The position numbers and the translations under genes are program-made. A stretch of DNA of 64,000 nt from Halorussus marinus (lineage in GTDB: Archaea; Halobacteriota; Halobacteria; Halobacteriales; Haladaptataceae), in NCBI RefSeq assembly GCF_004765795.1, contig NZ_SBIV01000002.1:248001-312000 (forward strand), given 5' to 3'. A model generated the notes under the pieces. It was not told where the DNA came from, ran no database searches, and saw only the letters and a list, made by a program, of their open reading frames with translations. Each line of letters starts with the position of its first letter. Position 1 is the first letter of the stretch. Shown one piece after another: positions 37,473 to 48,180 of this stretch.

Positions 37473-37594
37473 GGGCGGCAGTTTCACCGACGCCCCGTTA
37501 TATCTTACGTCAGTTACCTATTTACTGCTCTATAGGACAATATATCGGGACAGAGCGGGTACGTACGGCTCCGTTACCGTATGAGGAGGTCGTA

Positions 37595-37627
37595 GTGGTG
37601 CGTACCACGGTATTCCGCTATTATAAA
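37595..37627 (+). promoter_or_regulatory. pst operon promoter with inverted repeat
   Basis: TTATAAA (37621-37627) is the TATA box 34 bases before the pstS ATG. Just upstream, GTGGT-GCGT-ACCAC (37595-37608) is a perfect 5-base inverted repeat in the position of an activator or repressor site. Phosphate control of this operon is family knowledge; the binding protein is not known from the sequence. Confidence 0.55.
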
Positions 37628-37660
37628 CGAGTTTAGTGTACTCCGGCGACGGTCCACTCG

Positions 37661-38854
37661 ATGACGGAGGACCAGCAACGATTCGGCGGCGTATCACGGC
37701 GGAAATTCCTCGCGACGTCCGGAGCCATCGGCGCCGCGGGGCTGGCCGGCTGTTCCGGGAGCCAGAGCGACGACACTTCGACGACCGCGGAGAGCGGGTC
37801 GACCGAGACCGAAGCGACCGACGACGAGGAGACCGAGCCAGAGACCGAGACCGAATCGGGCGGGATGGACACGTCGATGCTCACCGCCGAGGGGTCCTCG
37901 ACGGTGTACCCGATCTCGAACAAGGGCAGTTCCTACTGGAACTCCAACGCGCCCGCGAGCGACGGCGAGTACTGGGGGTCGAACGACGAGACCTCGGTCC
38001 CCGGATGGGACCAGATCGAGACCGACATGCGGCTCGCCGACTACTTCGCGAGCCGGTACGGCTTCGAGCCGACCGGCCAGCAGGCGACCCCGCCGTTCGC
38101 GACCAGCGTCGCGCTGAGCCACTCGGGGACCGGCTGTAAGTCGGTCCGGGACGGGCTCGTCGACATCGGCAACTCCTCGGGTCCGATCACCGCGGAACTC
38201 GGCATCAGCGACGCCAAGGCCAAAGAAGAGTACGTCGACCACGTCGTCGGTCGCGACGGCCAGCCCGTGTTCGTGAGCCAGAACATCTACGACAGCGGCG
38301 TCACCCAACTCACCGGCGAAGAGGTCCGGGGCATCTACCAGGGCGAGATCTCGAACTGGAACGAGGTCGGCGGCCCGGACCAAGAGATCTACGTGGTCGG
38401 TCGGGCCGAGGGATCGGGCACCGACACGTCGTTCCGGCTCAACATGCTCGGCGACGCCGACGCGCCGATGGACGTCGACACCCGAAAGGGCCAGAACCAG
38501 CAGGTCAAGACCGTCCTCCAGCAAAACGACAACGCCATCGGCTACATGGCGCTTGCGTTCCAGTCGGAGGGCATCAAGCCCGTCGCGATCAATTTCGAGG
38601 GAACGGTGTACAAGCCTGACAAGAGCGCGGAGAACACGATCTTCGACAGCTCGTACCCGCTCAACCGCGACCTTCACATGTACACCAAGAAGACCGACGA
38701 GACGCCGGACGGGACCGACATGCGCGAGGCGGCGTTCATCAACATGTTCCTGACCGACTTCGGCCAGCAGGTGTTCGTCGAGGGCGTCGAGTACATCCCG
38801 CTGCCCGAGAAGGACATCGAGGCCGAGAAGGCGAAGTTGCCCGACCAGCCCTGA
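37661..38854 (+). CDS. pstS: Phosphate ABC transporter substrate-binding protein (Tat lipoprotein)
   Basis: A 397-residue protein. A twin-arginine motif (SRRKFLATSG) and a lipobox LAGC with Cys31 mark a Tat-exported lipoprotein. A Thr/Glu-rich tether (about 35-70) follows. The phosphate-binding loop is AEGSSTVYPIS, and later GRAEGSGTDTSFRLNML supplies further ligands. It catches phosphate outside the membrane and hands it to PstC/PstA. First gene of the pstSCAB-phoU operon; a 68-base gap leads to pstC. Confidence 0.95.
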   Translation: MTEDQQRFGGVSRRKFLATSGAIGAAGLAGCSGSQSDDTSTTAESGSTETEATDDEETEPETETESGGMDTSMLTAEGSSTVYPISNKGSSYWNSNAPASDGEYWGSNDETSVPGWDQIETDMRLADYFASRYGFEPTGQQATPPFATSVALSHSGTGCKSVRDGLVDIGNSSGPITAELGISDAKAKEEYVDHVVGRDGQPVFVSQNIYDSGVTQLTGEEVRGIYQGEISNWNEVGGPDQEIYVVGRAEGSGTDTSFRLNMLGDADAPMDVDTRKGQNQQVKTVLQQNDNAIGYMALAFQSEGIKPVAINFEGTVYKPDKSAENTIFDSSYPLNRDLHMYTKKTDETPDGTDMREAAFINMFLTDFGQQVFVEGVEYIPLPEKDIEAEKAKLPDQP

Positions 38855-38922
38855 TCGCGACCGGGGTCGGCAGTCGCCGGCTCGACCCGTCTCGAAACCA
38901 CTCCTGACACCTCTCATTCGAA

Positions 38923-40056
38923 ATGTCATCTGTAACTGACGCCGACCCTGCTGACTGGCGCGCGACGGCGCGGCGGCGGCTGACCCGAGCCCGAGATTTC
39001 GTCGACGAGACCGACCGGTCTGCGCTCGCCGCGGTCAGCATCGGCTCGCTGGCGCTGCTGGCGACGCTCGTGGGCTTTCTCACGATGTCGCCGCTGACGG
39101 TCGTCCCGTTCGCCGCGTTCGTAGTAGCGGTCGGCTACGGCTGGCTTCGGCACCAAGCACTGACCGCACACGCGGTGACCCTCGCGATGACCGCGTCGAC
39201 GATCCTCATCCTCGGGCTCATCACGGTGTACATCTTCCTCGAAGCGTGGCCCGTCTTCGAGTACGCCTCGGTCGAGGTCTTGGGCGTGAGCGTTCCGGGC
39301 CTGCGACTGTTCACCGAGACGCTGTGGAGCCCGGTGAGCGAACCGATCGGCTACTCGCTGGTTCCGATGATCCACGGTACGGTCATGGTGACCGTGATCG
39401 CGACGGCCGTGGCGGGACCGCTGGGCGTCGCGGCCGCCCTGTTCGTGAGCGAGATCGCGCCGCCGACGGTGCGCGAACTCGTCAAGCCCGGCATCGAGAT
39501 CCTCGCGGGCATCCCCTCGATCGTGTACGGCTTCATCGGGTTCACGATAATCAGCCCGTGGGCGAGCGACCAGTTCGCGCTCAACGGGCAGGGGACCTAC
39601 CTCTTCGTCGGGATGGTCGTCGGACTGATGGCGCTCCCGACGGTGGTCTCGGTCGCCGAGGACGCGCTCAACAGCGTGCCCGAGTCGATGAAGAGCGGGT
39701 CGCTCGCGCTCGGGACGACCGACTGGCAGACCATGACGACGATCACGTTCCCGGCGGCGTTCTCTGGGGTCTCGGCCGCGGTGTTGCTCGGCGTGGGTCG
39801 GGCCATCGGCGAGACGATGGCCGCCACCGTCATGCTTCGCAACAGCCCCGCGCTCCCCGAACCGCTGTACAACGCCTTCTACGGTTACGAGACGCTCACG
39901 TCGCTGATCGCGGCGCGGTACGGCACCGCTCACGGGCTCCAGTTCAACGCGCTGTTTGCGGCCGGGGTCGTGCTGTTCGTGACGGTGCTTTTCCTCAGCG
40001 TCGGTTCCCAGCTCGTCGAGAAGCGCATGCGCCGCGAGCTCGGGGGTGAGGAGTGA
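38923..40056 (+). CDS. pstC: Phosphate ABC transporter permease PstC
   Basis: A 377-residue permease with eight or so membrane helices; the first two to three are an N-terminal extension frequent in haloarchaeal PstC. The core runs from [20 protein letters not shown], and the cytoplasmic EAA loop for contact with PstB is [32 protein letters not shown] is a PstC/PstA signature. Its stop overlaps the pstA start (ATGA-type overlap at 40054-40058). Confidence 0.95.
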   Translation: MSSVTDADPADWRATARRRLTRARDFVDETDRSALAAVSIGSLALLATLVGFLTMSPLTVVPFAAFVVAVGYGWLRHQALTAHAVTLAMTASTILILGLITVYIFLEAWPVFEYASVEVLGVSVPGLRLFTETLWSPVSEPIGYSLVPMIHGTVMVTVIATAVAGPLGVAAALFVSEIAPPTVRELVKPGIEILAGIPSIVYGFIGFTIISPWASDQFALNGQGTYLFVGMVVGLMALPTVVSVAEDALNSVPESMKSGSLALGTTDWQTMTTITFPAAFSGVSAAVLLGVGRAIGETMAATVMLRNSPALPEPLYNAFYGYETLTSLIAARYGTAHGLQFNALFAAGVVLFVTVLFLSVGSQLVEKRMRRELGGEE

Positions 40057-41681
40057 TGAGCCGCGTCACCGAGAGCGCCCTGATCCGCGAGGAGACCTCG
40101 ACGCTCGAAGCGATCGCCGGGGTCGCGATCGGCCTGTGTGCACTGCTGTTCGCGCTCGCGATGGCCGCGCTGTTCGAGGTTGTCACGGTGACCGACTCCG
40201 TGGCGGGGCTCCCGATGAGCAACGTGCTGGGCGGACTGCTCGCGGTCGTCGGCGTCGTCGTCGTCGGGTTCGGCGCGGCGTCGTACCGCGGCCTCGTTCC
40301 GACGGAGCCGCGAGCGAGCGCCGGCGCGGTCGCGGCGACTGCCTTCTCGGCAATCTGGTTCGTCGTCGGCGGACTCGTCGCCTCCCAGACGCTGGGGGTC
40401 GGGCTCGCGGGCGGACTGCTCGGCGGCGGCCTGCTCGGCGGGATCGCGTTCGCGGTGACCGCGATTCCGCGCGAAGACGTCGGCTCGACCCTGCCGGCGG
40501 GCGCGCTGGCGCTCCTCGCGGGCGGAGCGTTGCTCACCGGCGTCATCGGTCCGGGCTGGTCGTGGACGCCGTTCGACCTCAACGCGACGTTCTTCCCGCC
40601 GATCGTCGTGCCGGCGGTGGTCATGTTCTGTTCGCTCCTCGGCGGGTGGGCCGCCGCGAAGGCCTACGGCGGCTTCGGCGCCCGCGGCCGCCACCTCGGC
40701 GCCTACCTCCTCGTCTATCTGAATGCCCTCGCGATCGTCGCGGTCCTCGTCGGACTGGTCGCGTTCGTCGTGTTCAAGGGCGCGCCCGGCGTGTTCGAGG
40801 GCGTCACGGTCGCGGCAGGCGCCGGCCCGTCGACGACCGTCTCGGCGTTCGGGTTCAGTCACACCGTCGTCTGGCCGGTGTCGTGGCCGTTCCTCACGAA
40901 CGGCGCGGCGCTGATGAACGACGTCGACGGCGTTCTGCCGGCCATCGTCGGCACGGTGTGGCTGGTCGTCGGCTCGGTGCTGTTCGCGGTCCCGCTGGGC
41001 GTCGGGGCGGCGGTGTTCCTGAGCGAGTACGCAGAACAGGGCCGGTTCACGCAGGTCGTCGAGATTGCGACCAACGGCCTCTGGAGTACGCCCAGCATCG
41101 TGTTCGGGCTGTTCGGCTACGCGTTCCTCCTGCCGCGGTTCGGCGGGGAGAAATCCCTGCTGTCGGGCATGCTCACGCTGGGGTTCATGTTGCTCCCGCT
41201 GGTCGTCATCACGAGCCGCGAGGCGATGCTCTCGGTGCCCGACGAGTACCGCGACGCGAGCGCCGCGCTCGGGGTCTCGAAGTGGCAGACCATCCGGAGC
41301 GTCGTGCTCCCGGCCGCGCTTCCGGGCGTCGTCACGGGCGTCATCCTCGGGGTCGGACGCATCGCGGGCGAGACCGCGCCCATCCTGCTCACGATGGCGG
41401 GCGGGACGTTCGTCCCCGGCAGTCAGACGGTCGACGTCATCGGCGGCTTCCAGTTCACGGCCTCGCCGCCGTTCGTCGCCAACCCGGCGCTACTGGAGGC
41501 CACCAGCGCGCTCCCCTACCAGGTGTACGCGCTCGTCACCGCGGGCGTCGGCGGAAGCCAACTCAACGACCCCGAGGCGTTCGCGTGGGGGACCACGCTG
41601 GTGTTGCTCGCGGTCGTGCTGTCGTTCTACGCGGTCGGCATCGTTACCAGATACTACTTCCGGAGGAAGCTACACCAATGA
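40056..41681 (+). CDS. pstA: Phosphate ABC transporter permease PstA
   Basis: A 541-residue permease, nearly twice the length of bacterial PstA. Residues about 1-230 add six to seven extra hydrophobic helices with Gly-rich linkers ([17 protein letters not shown]). The transporter core begins near 285 with [36 protein letters not shown] and the EAA loop [21 protein letters not shown] identify PstA. The ATG overlaps the pstC stop, and the end overlaps pstB by four bases. The role of the N-terminal membrane extension is unknown. Confidence 0.95.
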   Translation: MSRVTESALIREETSTLEAIAGVAIGLCALLFALAMAALFEVVTVTDSVAGLPMSNVLGGLLAVVGVVVVGFGAASYRGLVPTEPRASAGAVAATAFSAIWFVVGGLVASQTLGVGLAGGLLGGGLLGGIAFAVTAIPREDVGSTLPAGALALLAGGALLTGVIGPGWSWTPFDLNATFFPPIVVPAVVMFCSLLGGWAAAKAYGGFGARGRHLGAYLLVYLNALAIVAVLVGLVAFVVFKGAPGVFEGVTVAAGAGPSTTVSAFGFSHTVVWPVSWPFLTNGAALMNDVDGVLPAIVGTVWLVVGSVLFAVPLGVGAAVFLSEYAEQGRFTQVVEIATNGLWSTPSIVFGLFGYAFLLPRFGGEKSLLSGMLTLGFMLLPLVVITSREAMLSVPDEYRDASAALGVSKWQTIRSVVLPAALPGVVTGVILGVGRIAGETAPILLTMAGGTFVPGSQTVDVIGGFQFTASPPFVANPALLEATSALPYQVYALVTAGVGGSQLNDPEAFAWGTTLVLLAVVLSFYAVGIVTRYYFRRKLHQ

Positions 41682-42589
41682 GCGAGACAAAATCGACGAT
41701 CCAGACGGAGAGCAACCCCGACCGACCGGTCTCGACGACGACCGGCGAGACCGAAGAGGAGGTCCGCAGCGAGTGGCGCGAGTACGCGTTCGACGGCGAG
41801 CCGAAGCTGTCGGTCGAGAACCTCGACGTGTACTACGGCGACGACCACGCGCTTCGAGACGTGTCGATAGACATCCCCGAGGAGAGCGTGACCGCGCTCA
41901 TCGGCCCGTCGGGCTGTGGGAAGTCGACGTTCCTCCGGTGTCTCAACCGGATGAACGACCGGATCAAGAGCGCGCGCGTCGACGGGTCGGTCGAGGTCGA
42001 CGGCGAGGAGATCTATCAGGACGGGACGAACCTCGTCGAACTCCGCAAGCGGGTCGGGATGGTGTTCCAGAATCCGAACCCGTTCCCGAAGTCGATCCGG
42101 GACAACGTCTCCTACGGGCCGCGCAAGCACGGCGACATCGACACCGGCGTGCTGGCCGGACTGCTCGGACGATCGAACGAGGAGCGGGAGGCCGAACTGG
42201 TCGAGCGCTCGCTAAAACAGGCCGCCCTCTGGGACGAGGTCGACGACCGGCTCGACGACAACGCGATGGGGCTCTCGGGCGGCCAGCAACAGCGCCTCTG
42301 TATCGCGCGGTGTCTCGCGGTCGATCCGGAGGTCATCCTGATGGACGAGCCCGCGAGCGCGCTCGACCCCATCGCCACCGCGAAGATCGAGGACCTGATC
42401 GACGAGCTCGCCCAGGAGTACACGGTCGTGATCGTCACCCACAACATGCAGCAGGCCGCCCGCATCTCCGACCAGACCGCCGTCTTCCTCACCGGCGGGA
42501 ACCTCGTCGAGTACGGCGAGACCGATCAGGTGTTCGAGAACCCCGAGAGCCAGCGGGTCGAAGACTACATCACCGGGAAGTTCGGGTGA
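41678..42589 (+). CDS. pstB: Phosphate ABC transporter ATP-binding protein PstB
   Basis: A 303-residue ATPase. Walker A is GPSGCGKST (about 84-92), the ABC signature [16 protein letters not shown], Walker [14 protein letters not shown], and the H-loop [22 protein letters not shown] is the PstB-specific element after Walker A. A roughly 45-residue hydrophilic N-terminal extension precedes the ABC domain. A Shine-Dalgarno-like GGAGG stands 12 bases before ATG 41678, which itself overlaps the pstA stop; both point to coupled translation. Confidence 0.97.
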   Translation: MSETKSTIQTESNPDRPVSTTTGETEEEVRSEWREYAFDGEPKLSVENLDVYYGDDHALRDVSIDIPEESVTALIGPSGCGKSTFLRCLNRMNDRIKSARVDGSVEVDGEEIYQDGTNLVELRKRVGMVFQNPNPFPKSIRDNVSYGPRKHGDIDTGVLAGLLGRSNEEREAELVERSLKQAALWDEVDDRLDDNAMGLSGGQQQRLCIARCLAVDPEVILMDEPASALDPIATAKIEDLIDELAQEYTVVIVTHNMQQAARISDQTAVFLTGGNLVEYGETDQVFENPESQRVEDYITGKFG

Positions 42590-43611
42590 TCCGCGTGGAC
42601 ACCGACGCGGGGGTCCGGACCCGAAAGCTCCAGAAGGTCGGCGGCTCGACCTACACCGTCTCGGTCCCCAAAGAGTGGGCGCGCGAGCAGGGGCTGGAGG
42701 CCGGCGCACAGATCCACCTCTACGCCCACGGCGACGGCTCGCTGGTCGTCCGGAGCTCCGAGAGGGACGGCGGGGAGCTGGCCGCGACGCGCCTCGAGGT
42801 CGACGGCGAGAGCGACGAGTCGATCGAACGGGCGGTCGAGGCCGCCTACGCCGCCGGATTCGAGGAGATCGAGCTCGTCCCGACCGACTCGTTCACGCCG
42901 GCACAGCGCCGGACGGCCGACTCGCTCGCGCGGACGCTGGTCGGCGCCGAGGTCATCGAGGCCGGCGCCGACCGAATCGCGATCCGAAATCTGCTCGACT
43001 CCGCGGACGTGTCGGTCAGGCAGTCGCTGGTCCAGCTCCAGTTCGCGGCGCTCGCGGTCCACCGGACCGCGACCGAGGCGGTAATCGCCGACGCCTCCGT
43101 CGACGGGCTCGACGCGAGGGCGGCGGAGGTCGACCGGCTGTTCGAGATGATCACGCGCCACTTCAATCGGTCGCTGACCGATTTCGCCGAGCTCGACCGG
43201 CTCGGCGTCGGCCGAACGACGCTGTTCGAGTACTACCGGACCGCCCGCCAGCTCCGGCGGGTCGCCGACGCCGCCGTCGAAATCGGAGCGGTCGCCGACC
43301 GGCTCGACGAGCCCGTCCCCGACGCGACCGTGCCCGAGGTCGAGTCGCTCGCCGCGGACGCCAGACGCGTCGTCGAGGACGCAAGCGACGCCGTGCTCGA
43401 CGACTGTGGGACCGACGTCGCCCACCGGGTGCTCGATCGCCGCGAGGAGACGGTCGCGGCCGTCGAGGCGGTCGACCGCGCGCTGTTCGAGCGGTCGCCC
43501 GCCGAGGCCCACCGCCTGAACGGGGTGCTCGACGGACTCGCCGCGACCGCCGAGAGCGGCGGCGAGATCGCCGAGATCGCCGTCCGGTCGGCGATCCGAA
43601 ACGGCGAGTGA
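42586..43611 (+). CDS. phoU: PhoU-family phosphate regulator with N-terminal AbrB-type DNA-binding domain
   Basis: A 341-residue protein. Residues about 8-55 are an AbrB/SpoVT-like swapped-hairpin domain: [20 protein letters not shown], typical of archaeal transcription regulators. The remainder is helical with two PhoU-like repeats ([21 protein letters not shown]... and later [15 protein letters not shown]). PhoU links transporter state to gene control; fusion to a DNA-binding domain suggests direct control of the pst promoter (inference). The start is GTG 42586, overlapping the pstB stop; GTG 42595 is an alternative. Confidence 0.9.
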   Translation: MIRVDTDAGVRTRKLQKVGGSTYTVSVPKEWAREQGLEAGAQIHLYAHGDGSLVVRSSERDGGELAATRLEVDGESDESIERAVEAAYAAGFEEIELVPTDSFTPAQRRTADSLARTLVGAEVIEAGADRIAIRNLLDSADVSVRQSLVQLQFAALAVHRTATEAVIADASVDGLDARAAEVDRLFEMITRHFNRSLTDFAELDRLGVGRTTLFEYYRTARQLRRVADAAVEIGAVADRLDEPVPDATVPEVESLAADARRVVEDASDAVLDDCGTDVAHRVLDRREETVAAVEAVDRALFERSPAEAHRLNGVLDGLAATAESGGEIAEIAVRSAIRNGE

Positions 43612-43626
43612 TCGCGACGACCGCCG

Positions 43627-43980
43627 TCAGTCGACGCGGCCCCGGCGCTCGACGAAGTCGACGACCGCCTCGGTCTCCTGGAAGCCGTCGACGAGTCGGT
43701 CGACCGGCTCGCCGTCGGCGAACAGCAGGAGCGTCGGGACGCTTCGCACGTCGTAGGTCTCGATCAGATCGAGGTCCTCGCGGGGGTTGAGCAGTCCGAC
43801 CGCGGCGTCGGTCGCGCGGGCGACGTTGCCCACGACCGGTTCGATGGCCTGACAGAGGGGACACCCCTTCGTGTAGAAGTCCACCAGCGCGAGGTCGTGG
43901 TCGGTCACGAACGCCGCGAGGTCGTCGCCGTCGTCGAGCCGGACGGGCGTGTCGGGCTCGGGGTCGGTTGTCTCTTGCAC
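43627..43980 (-). CDS. Thioredoxin-family protein with CPLC active site
   Basis: A 117-residue thioredoxin fold. The strand ALVDFYTKGCPLC places an active site C-P-L-C rather than the classic CGPC, and VRSVPTLLLFADGEPV carries the cis-proline. The Leu between the cysteines should shift the redox potential; whether it is an oxidase, reductase or holdase is not known. There is no signal peptide. It is convergent with phoU (15-base gap) and divergent from mutS. Confidence 0.88.
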   Translation of the reverse strand: MQETTDPEPDTPVRLDDGDDLAAFVTDHDLALVDFYTKGCPLCQAIEPVVGNVARATDAAVGLLNPREDLDLIETYDVRSVPTLLLFADGEPVDRLVDGFQETEAVVDFVERRGRVD

Positions 43981-44126
43981 GCCCGTCCGTAGGGGCCGGG
44001 GACCGTTAGGGCTTCCGTCGGGGCGGATCGACGAACCTCGACGGCGACACGTCCACCCGGGGACGGCGCGCTCGTCGCCGATCGGTTCCGAGGGGTATTT
44101 CGGCCTCCGCCCCCTGAAACTCGCCC

Positions 44127-46718
44127 ATGGACGCGGCGCTGGGGGTACCCGAGAAGATGGCCGACCGCGGCGAGGAGCTGACGCCGATGCTGAGCCAGTA
44201 CCGGGCGCTCTGCGAGCGGTACGACGACTCGCTCGTGCTGTTTCAGGTGGGGGACTTCTACGAGACGTTCTGCGAGGCGGCGGAGGCGACCGCCCGACTG
44301 CTCGAGATCACCCTGACCCAGCGCGAGGACTCGACCGGCACCTACCCGATGGCGGGCATCCCCATCGACAACGCCGAGTCGTACATCGAGACGCTGCTGG
44401 ACGCCGGCTACCGGGTCGCGGTCGCCGATCAGGTTCAGGACCCCGACGAGACCACCGGCGTGGTCGACCGGGCGGTGACCCGGATCGTCACGCCCGGCAC
44501 GCTGACCGAAGACGAACTGCTTGCGACCGACGACAACAACTTCGTCGCCTGCCTGACCGAGGACCCCGATCGGTTCGGGCTCGCGCTGCTCGACGTCTCG
44601 ACCGGCGACTTCTACGCGACCAGCGCGCGCCGGGAGACGACGATCGCCGACGAGGTGAGCCGGTTCGCGCCGGCCGAGGCGGTCGTCGAGCCCGGGGTCG
44701 AGGCCGACCCCTTCGACGCCGACTGCATGGTGTCGCCGTACGACGCCGGGGCGTTCGAGCCCGGGGCGGCCGCCGAGACGGTCGTGACGTACTTCGGCTC
44801 GCCCGACGCCCGGCTGGCCGCCGACGCCGAGGTCCGGGCCTGCGGCGCGCTGTTGGCGTACGCCGAGTACGCCAGGAGCGGGCAGGACGACCGGCTCGAT
44901 TACATCAACCACCTCACCCGCTACGAGCCCCGCGAGTACATGCTGCTCGATCGGGTCGCTCTCTCCAGTCTGGAGCTGTTCGAGCGCCGGACGGTCCACG
45001 GCGACGCGGAGGTGACCCTGCTCGGCGTCCTCGACGAGACCTCGTGTGCGATGGGAAGCCGGGAGCTCAAAGACTGGCTCCGGCGGCCGCTGGTCGACCC
45101 CGACCGGATCGAGGCGCGCCTCGACGCGGTCGAGGAGTGGACCCGCAACGTCCGCGAGCGCGAGGCGGCCCGCGAGACGCTCCGGGACGTCTACGACATC
45201 GAGCGGCTCATCGCCCGGATCTCGCGGGGGCGAGCCGACGCCCGGGACCTGCGGTCGCTGAAAGACACCCTCGACACGGTGCCCGAACTCAGGGAGACGC
45301 TGTCGGGGTTCGACTCGGAGACGCTCGCCGCGCTCCGAGCCGACCTCGACGAACTCGAAGACGTCCGGGCGCTGATCGACGACGCCATCAGGCCCGATCC
45401 CGCCCGCGAGATAACCGAAGGCGAGGTCATAAACCCCGAGTACGACGCGGAGCTGGCCCGACTGCGCGAGACCGAGCGCGAGGGGAAAGCGTGGATCGAC
45501 GACCTCGAGGCCCAGGAGCGCGAGCGGACCGGCATCGACTCGCTGAAGGTGGGCCACAACTCGGTCCACGGCTACTACATCGAGGTGACCAACGCCAACC
45601 TCGATTCGGTGCCCGACGACTACACCCGACGCCAGACGCTCAAAAACTCCGAGCGGTTCTACACGCCCGAGCTCAAGGAGCGCGAGGACGAGATCCTCCG
45701 GGCCGAGAGCCGGGCCGACGACCTCGAACACGAGCTGTTCCGGGAGGTCCGGTCGGCGGTCGCCGCCGAGTCCGAGCGCGTGCAGGCGGTCGCGGCGGCG
45801 CTGGCCGAACTCGACGTGCTCGCCGCCCTCGGCGAGGTGGCGGCCACCCGCGACTACGTCCGACCCGAGATCGGCGGCGACGGGATCGAGATCGAGGGCG
45901 GGCGCCACCCAGTGGTCGAGCGCACCCAGCAGTCGTTCGTCCCCAACGACACGCGCCTCGACTCCGAGCGGTCGTTCGCGGTCGTGACCGGCCCGAACAT
46001 GTCGGGGAAGTCGACGTACATGCGACAGGTCGCGCTCGTCACGGTGTTAGCCCAGACCGGGAGCTTCGTGCCGGCGGCGAGCGCCCGGATCGAGCCGGTC
46101 GATCGGGTGTTCACCCGGGTGGGCGCGAGCGACGACATCGCGGGCGGCCGGTCGACGTTCATGGTCGAGATGACCGAACTGGCCTCGATCCTCCGGAGCG
46201 CGACCGCGGACTCGCTGGTCTTGCTCGACGAGGTCGGACGGGGCACTAGCACCACCGACGGGCTCGCGATCGCCCGCGCGGTCACCGAACACGTCCACGA
46301 CGAGATCGGCGCGCTGACGCTGTTTGCGACCCACCACCACGAGCTGACCGAGACCGCCGCCGAACTCCCGAACGCCTTCAACCTCCACTTCGCCGCCAAC
46401 CAGACCGCCGGCGAGGTCGCGTTCGACCACGAGGTCCGGCGGGGCGCGGCCACCGCCTCCTACGGCGTGCAGGTCGCCCGGGAGGCCGGTGTCCCCGACG
46501 AAGTGGTGGCGCGCTCGACGGAACTGCTCGACGCCGACCGCGGGGGGACCGACCGCGCCGGCGACCCCGACGCCTCCAGCCCGGAACCGGCCCCCGAGGT
46601 CGTCGCCGACGGCCCGAAGGACGCGCTCGCGGCCCGCCTCCGGGAGCTCGACGTGGCGACGATGACGCCGCTGGAGGCGATGAACGCGCTCGCCGAACTC
46701 AAAGACGAGGTCGAGTGA
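44127..46718 (+). CDS. mutS: DNA mismatch repair protein MutS
   Basis: An 863-residue MutS1. The mismatch-wedge motif F-Y-E is at residues 44-46 (VGDFYETF), the ATPase Walker A is GPNMSGKST near 623, Walker B is [16 protein letters not shown], and a C-terminal helical segment with [19 protein letters not shown] matches the dimerisation tail. It finds mispairs and recruits MutL. No mutL is visible in the window. ATG 44127 gives the standard N-terminus. Its stop lies 14 bases from the stop of convergent nucS. Confidence 0.97.
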   Translation: MDAALGVPEKMADRGEELTPMLSQYRALCERYDDSLVLFQVGDFYETFCEAAEATARLLEITLTQREDSTGTYPMAGIPIDNAESYIETLLDAGYRVAVADQVQDPDETTGVVDRAVTRIVTPGTLTEDELLATDDNNFVACLTEDPDRFGLALLDVSTGDFYATSARRETTIADEVSRFAPAEAVVEPGVEADPFDADCMVSPYDAGAFEPGAAAETVVTYFGSPDARLAADAEVRACGALLAYAEYARSGQDDRLDYINHLTRYEPREYMLLDRVALSSLELFERRTVHGDAEVTLLGVLDETSCAMGSRELKDWLRRPLVDPDRIEARLDAVEEWTRNVREREAARETLRDVYDIERLIARISRGRADARDLRSLKDTLDTVPELRETLSGFDSETLAALRADLDELEDVRALIDDAIRPDPAREITEGEVINPEYDAELARLRETEREGKAWIDDLEAQERERTGIDSLKVGHNSVHGYYIEVTNANLDSVPDDYTRRQTLKNSERFYTPELKEREDEILRAESRADDLEHELFREVRSAVAAESERVQAVAAALAELDVLAALGEVAATRDYVRPEIGGDGIEIEGGRHPVVERTQQSFVPNDTRLDSERSFAVVTGPNMSGKSTYMRQVALVTVLAQTGSFVPAASARIEPVDRVFTRVGASDDIAGGRSTFMVEMTELASILRSATADSLVLLDEVGRGTSTTDGLAIARAVTEHVHDEIGALTLFATHHHELTETAAELPNAFNLHFAANQTAGEVAFDHEVRRGAATASYGVQVAREAGVPDEVVARSTELLDADRGGTDRAGDPDASSPEPAPEVVADGPKDALAARLRELDVATMTPLEAMNALAELKDEVE

Positions 46719-46732
46719 CCCGGCCGGCAGGG

Positions 46733-47491
46733 TCACTCGGGCGGGCCGAGCGAGACGAACTCCAGTCCCTCCTCGGCCAGCAGGCCGCGCGCCCGGTCGG
46801 TCACCGAGGGCGCGACGAGGATGCCGCGGACCTCGGCGTCGGCGTGGAGTTCGCGACCCAGCGCCTCGACGTACCGCGAGAGCTGGCCCGCGGCGTCCGG
46901 GCCGACCCGCTTGCGCTTGAGTTCGACTACGACGGTCGCGCCGGCCCGGTCCTCGCCGTAGATGTCGACCGCCCCGGCGGGGGTCTCGCGCTCGGTGGCC
47001 AGCGGCGTGAACCCGTCCTCGACCAGCTCCGGGTCGTCGAGGATCCGCTGGCGGAGGTCCTCCTCGGTCCCGGTGAGCGACCGGTCGGCGGGGTCGGCGA
47101 CGTCGAAGGTCGCGACCTGCTCGACCGACTCGAACGCGACGACCAGTTCCTCGTCGGGCGACGACCGGCGGCTCGCGATCCGGAGGTCGCCGTCCGCGAC
47201 GGCGGCTTCGTGGGTACATCCCGGCGGCTGCCAGTTGATCGGCTTCTGGCCTTCGTCGGTGTGGACCAGCGCGGTGCCGTCCGGCTTGAGCACCACCAGC
47301 CGGTCGCCGGGGCCGAGGCTACTCGCGGCCCGGCCCTCGTAGTCGACCGTACACCGGCCGAAGACGGTGATCATCGCGCCGTCGTCGATCCCGGCCGCGA
47401 TCCGCCGGCGGGCGGTCTCGGGGTCGGGGCGGACGAGCGCGTCGGCGTCGGCGGGGTCTGCGTCCGGGGCGTCGCCGTCTGCGAGAGTCAC
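46733..47491 (-). CDS. nucS: Endonuclease NucS/EndoMS
   Basis: A 252-residue nuclease. The N-terminal beta-rich DNA-binding part includes GRCTVDYEGRAASSLGPGDRLVVLKPDG and INWQPPG. The C-terminal RecB-like nuclease domain has the catalytic D-(E)-x-K pattern in AGAVDIYGEDRAGATVVVELKRKR, with the QLSRY motif after it. NucS/EndoMS cuts both strands at mismatches, offering a repair route independent of MutS-MutL, and also acts on flaps. The first 20 residues are an acidic variable tail. Convergent with mutS. Confidence 0.95.
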   Translation of the reverse strand: MTLADGDAPDADPADADALVRPDPETARRRIAAGIDDGAMITVFGRCTVDYEGRAASSLGPGDRLVVLKPDGTALVHTDEGQKPINWQPPGCTHEAAVADGDLRIASRRSSPDEELVVAFESVEQVATFDVADPADRSLTGTEEDLRQRILDDPELVEDGFTPLATERETPAGAVDIYGEDRAGATVVVELKRKRVGPDAAGQLSRYVEALGRELHADAEVRGILVAPSVTDRARGLLAEEGLEFVSLGPPE

Positions 47492-47566
47492 GCTCCCGGA
47501 TAGGCGACCGAGCCACTAAAGCGCCCCGCGTCCGCCGGCGAAGCGACGGCGGTCTCGGGCGCGGGC

Positions 47567-48091
47567 TCACTCGGGCAGGATCACCTCCCGGTCGCCGGCC
47601 CGCGAGCGGACCCGGGCCGAGAGGTACGCGAGCGCGTCCTCGCGCGCGACGGCGCCGCAGTCGAAGGCGTCCCCGACCGCGGCCTTCGTCCCCCGGAACC
47701 AGCCGGGTAGGAAGTCGTCGTGGGGCGGCCGGGCCGCGACCAGCGCGCCGTGGCCGACCGTCTCGCTTCGCTCGACGCCGTCGGCGTCGGATTCGAGGCC
47801 GAACCAGAGGACGTGGAACGGCGCGACCTCGAAGCCGGCGTCGACGCGGTAGAACGCCTCGTAGCCGAGGAAATCGAGGCGGTCGGCGACGACCGTCTCG
47901 AACCCGAGGCCGGTCCCAATCGGGTCGGGGTCGACCGCGAACGCGGTGTCGGCGGCGAACGGCGTCTCGGCCGAGACGTGGCGGGCGAGCGCGAAGTCGG
48001 CGCCGCCCCACTGCGAGCGGTGGAGGTCGTAGGTCGGATCGCCGGCCGAGTCGTCGTCGCGGCGATACGCGAGGAGCGCGCGGTGTCCCAT
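47567..48091 (-). CDS. DUF6735 family protein
   Basis: A 174-residue protein starting MGHRALLAYRRDD with DLHRSQWGGADFALAR, then EAFYRVDAGFEVAPFHVLWFGLESD, and GALVAARPPHDDFLPGWFRGTK. I recognise it as haloarchaeal DUF6735; no enzymatic motif is apparent and no function is known. The ATG at 48091 was chosen over the longer upstream frame, which is Arg-rich and overlaps the HxlR gene region. It stands alone between nucS and the regulator. Confidence 0.75.
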   Translation of the reverse strand: MGHRALLAYRRDDDSAGDPTYDLHRSQWGGADFALARHVSAETPFAADTAFAVDPDPIGTGLGFETVVADRLDFLGYEAFYRVDAGFEVAPFHVLWFGLESDADGVERSETVGHGALVAARPPHDDFLPGWFRGTKAAVGDAFDCGAVAREDALAYLSARVRSRAGDREVILPE

Positions 48092-48180
48092 TCGAGGGGA
48101 GGTGGCCGCGGCTTCGGACAAAAGGGTACGGACCGGGCGCGCGGCGTCGGCGAGCGCGGCGCCGCGGTCCGGGCGCCGAT

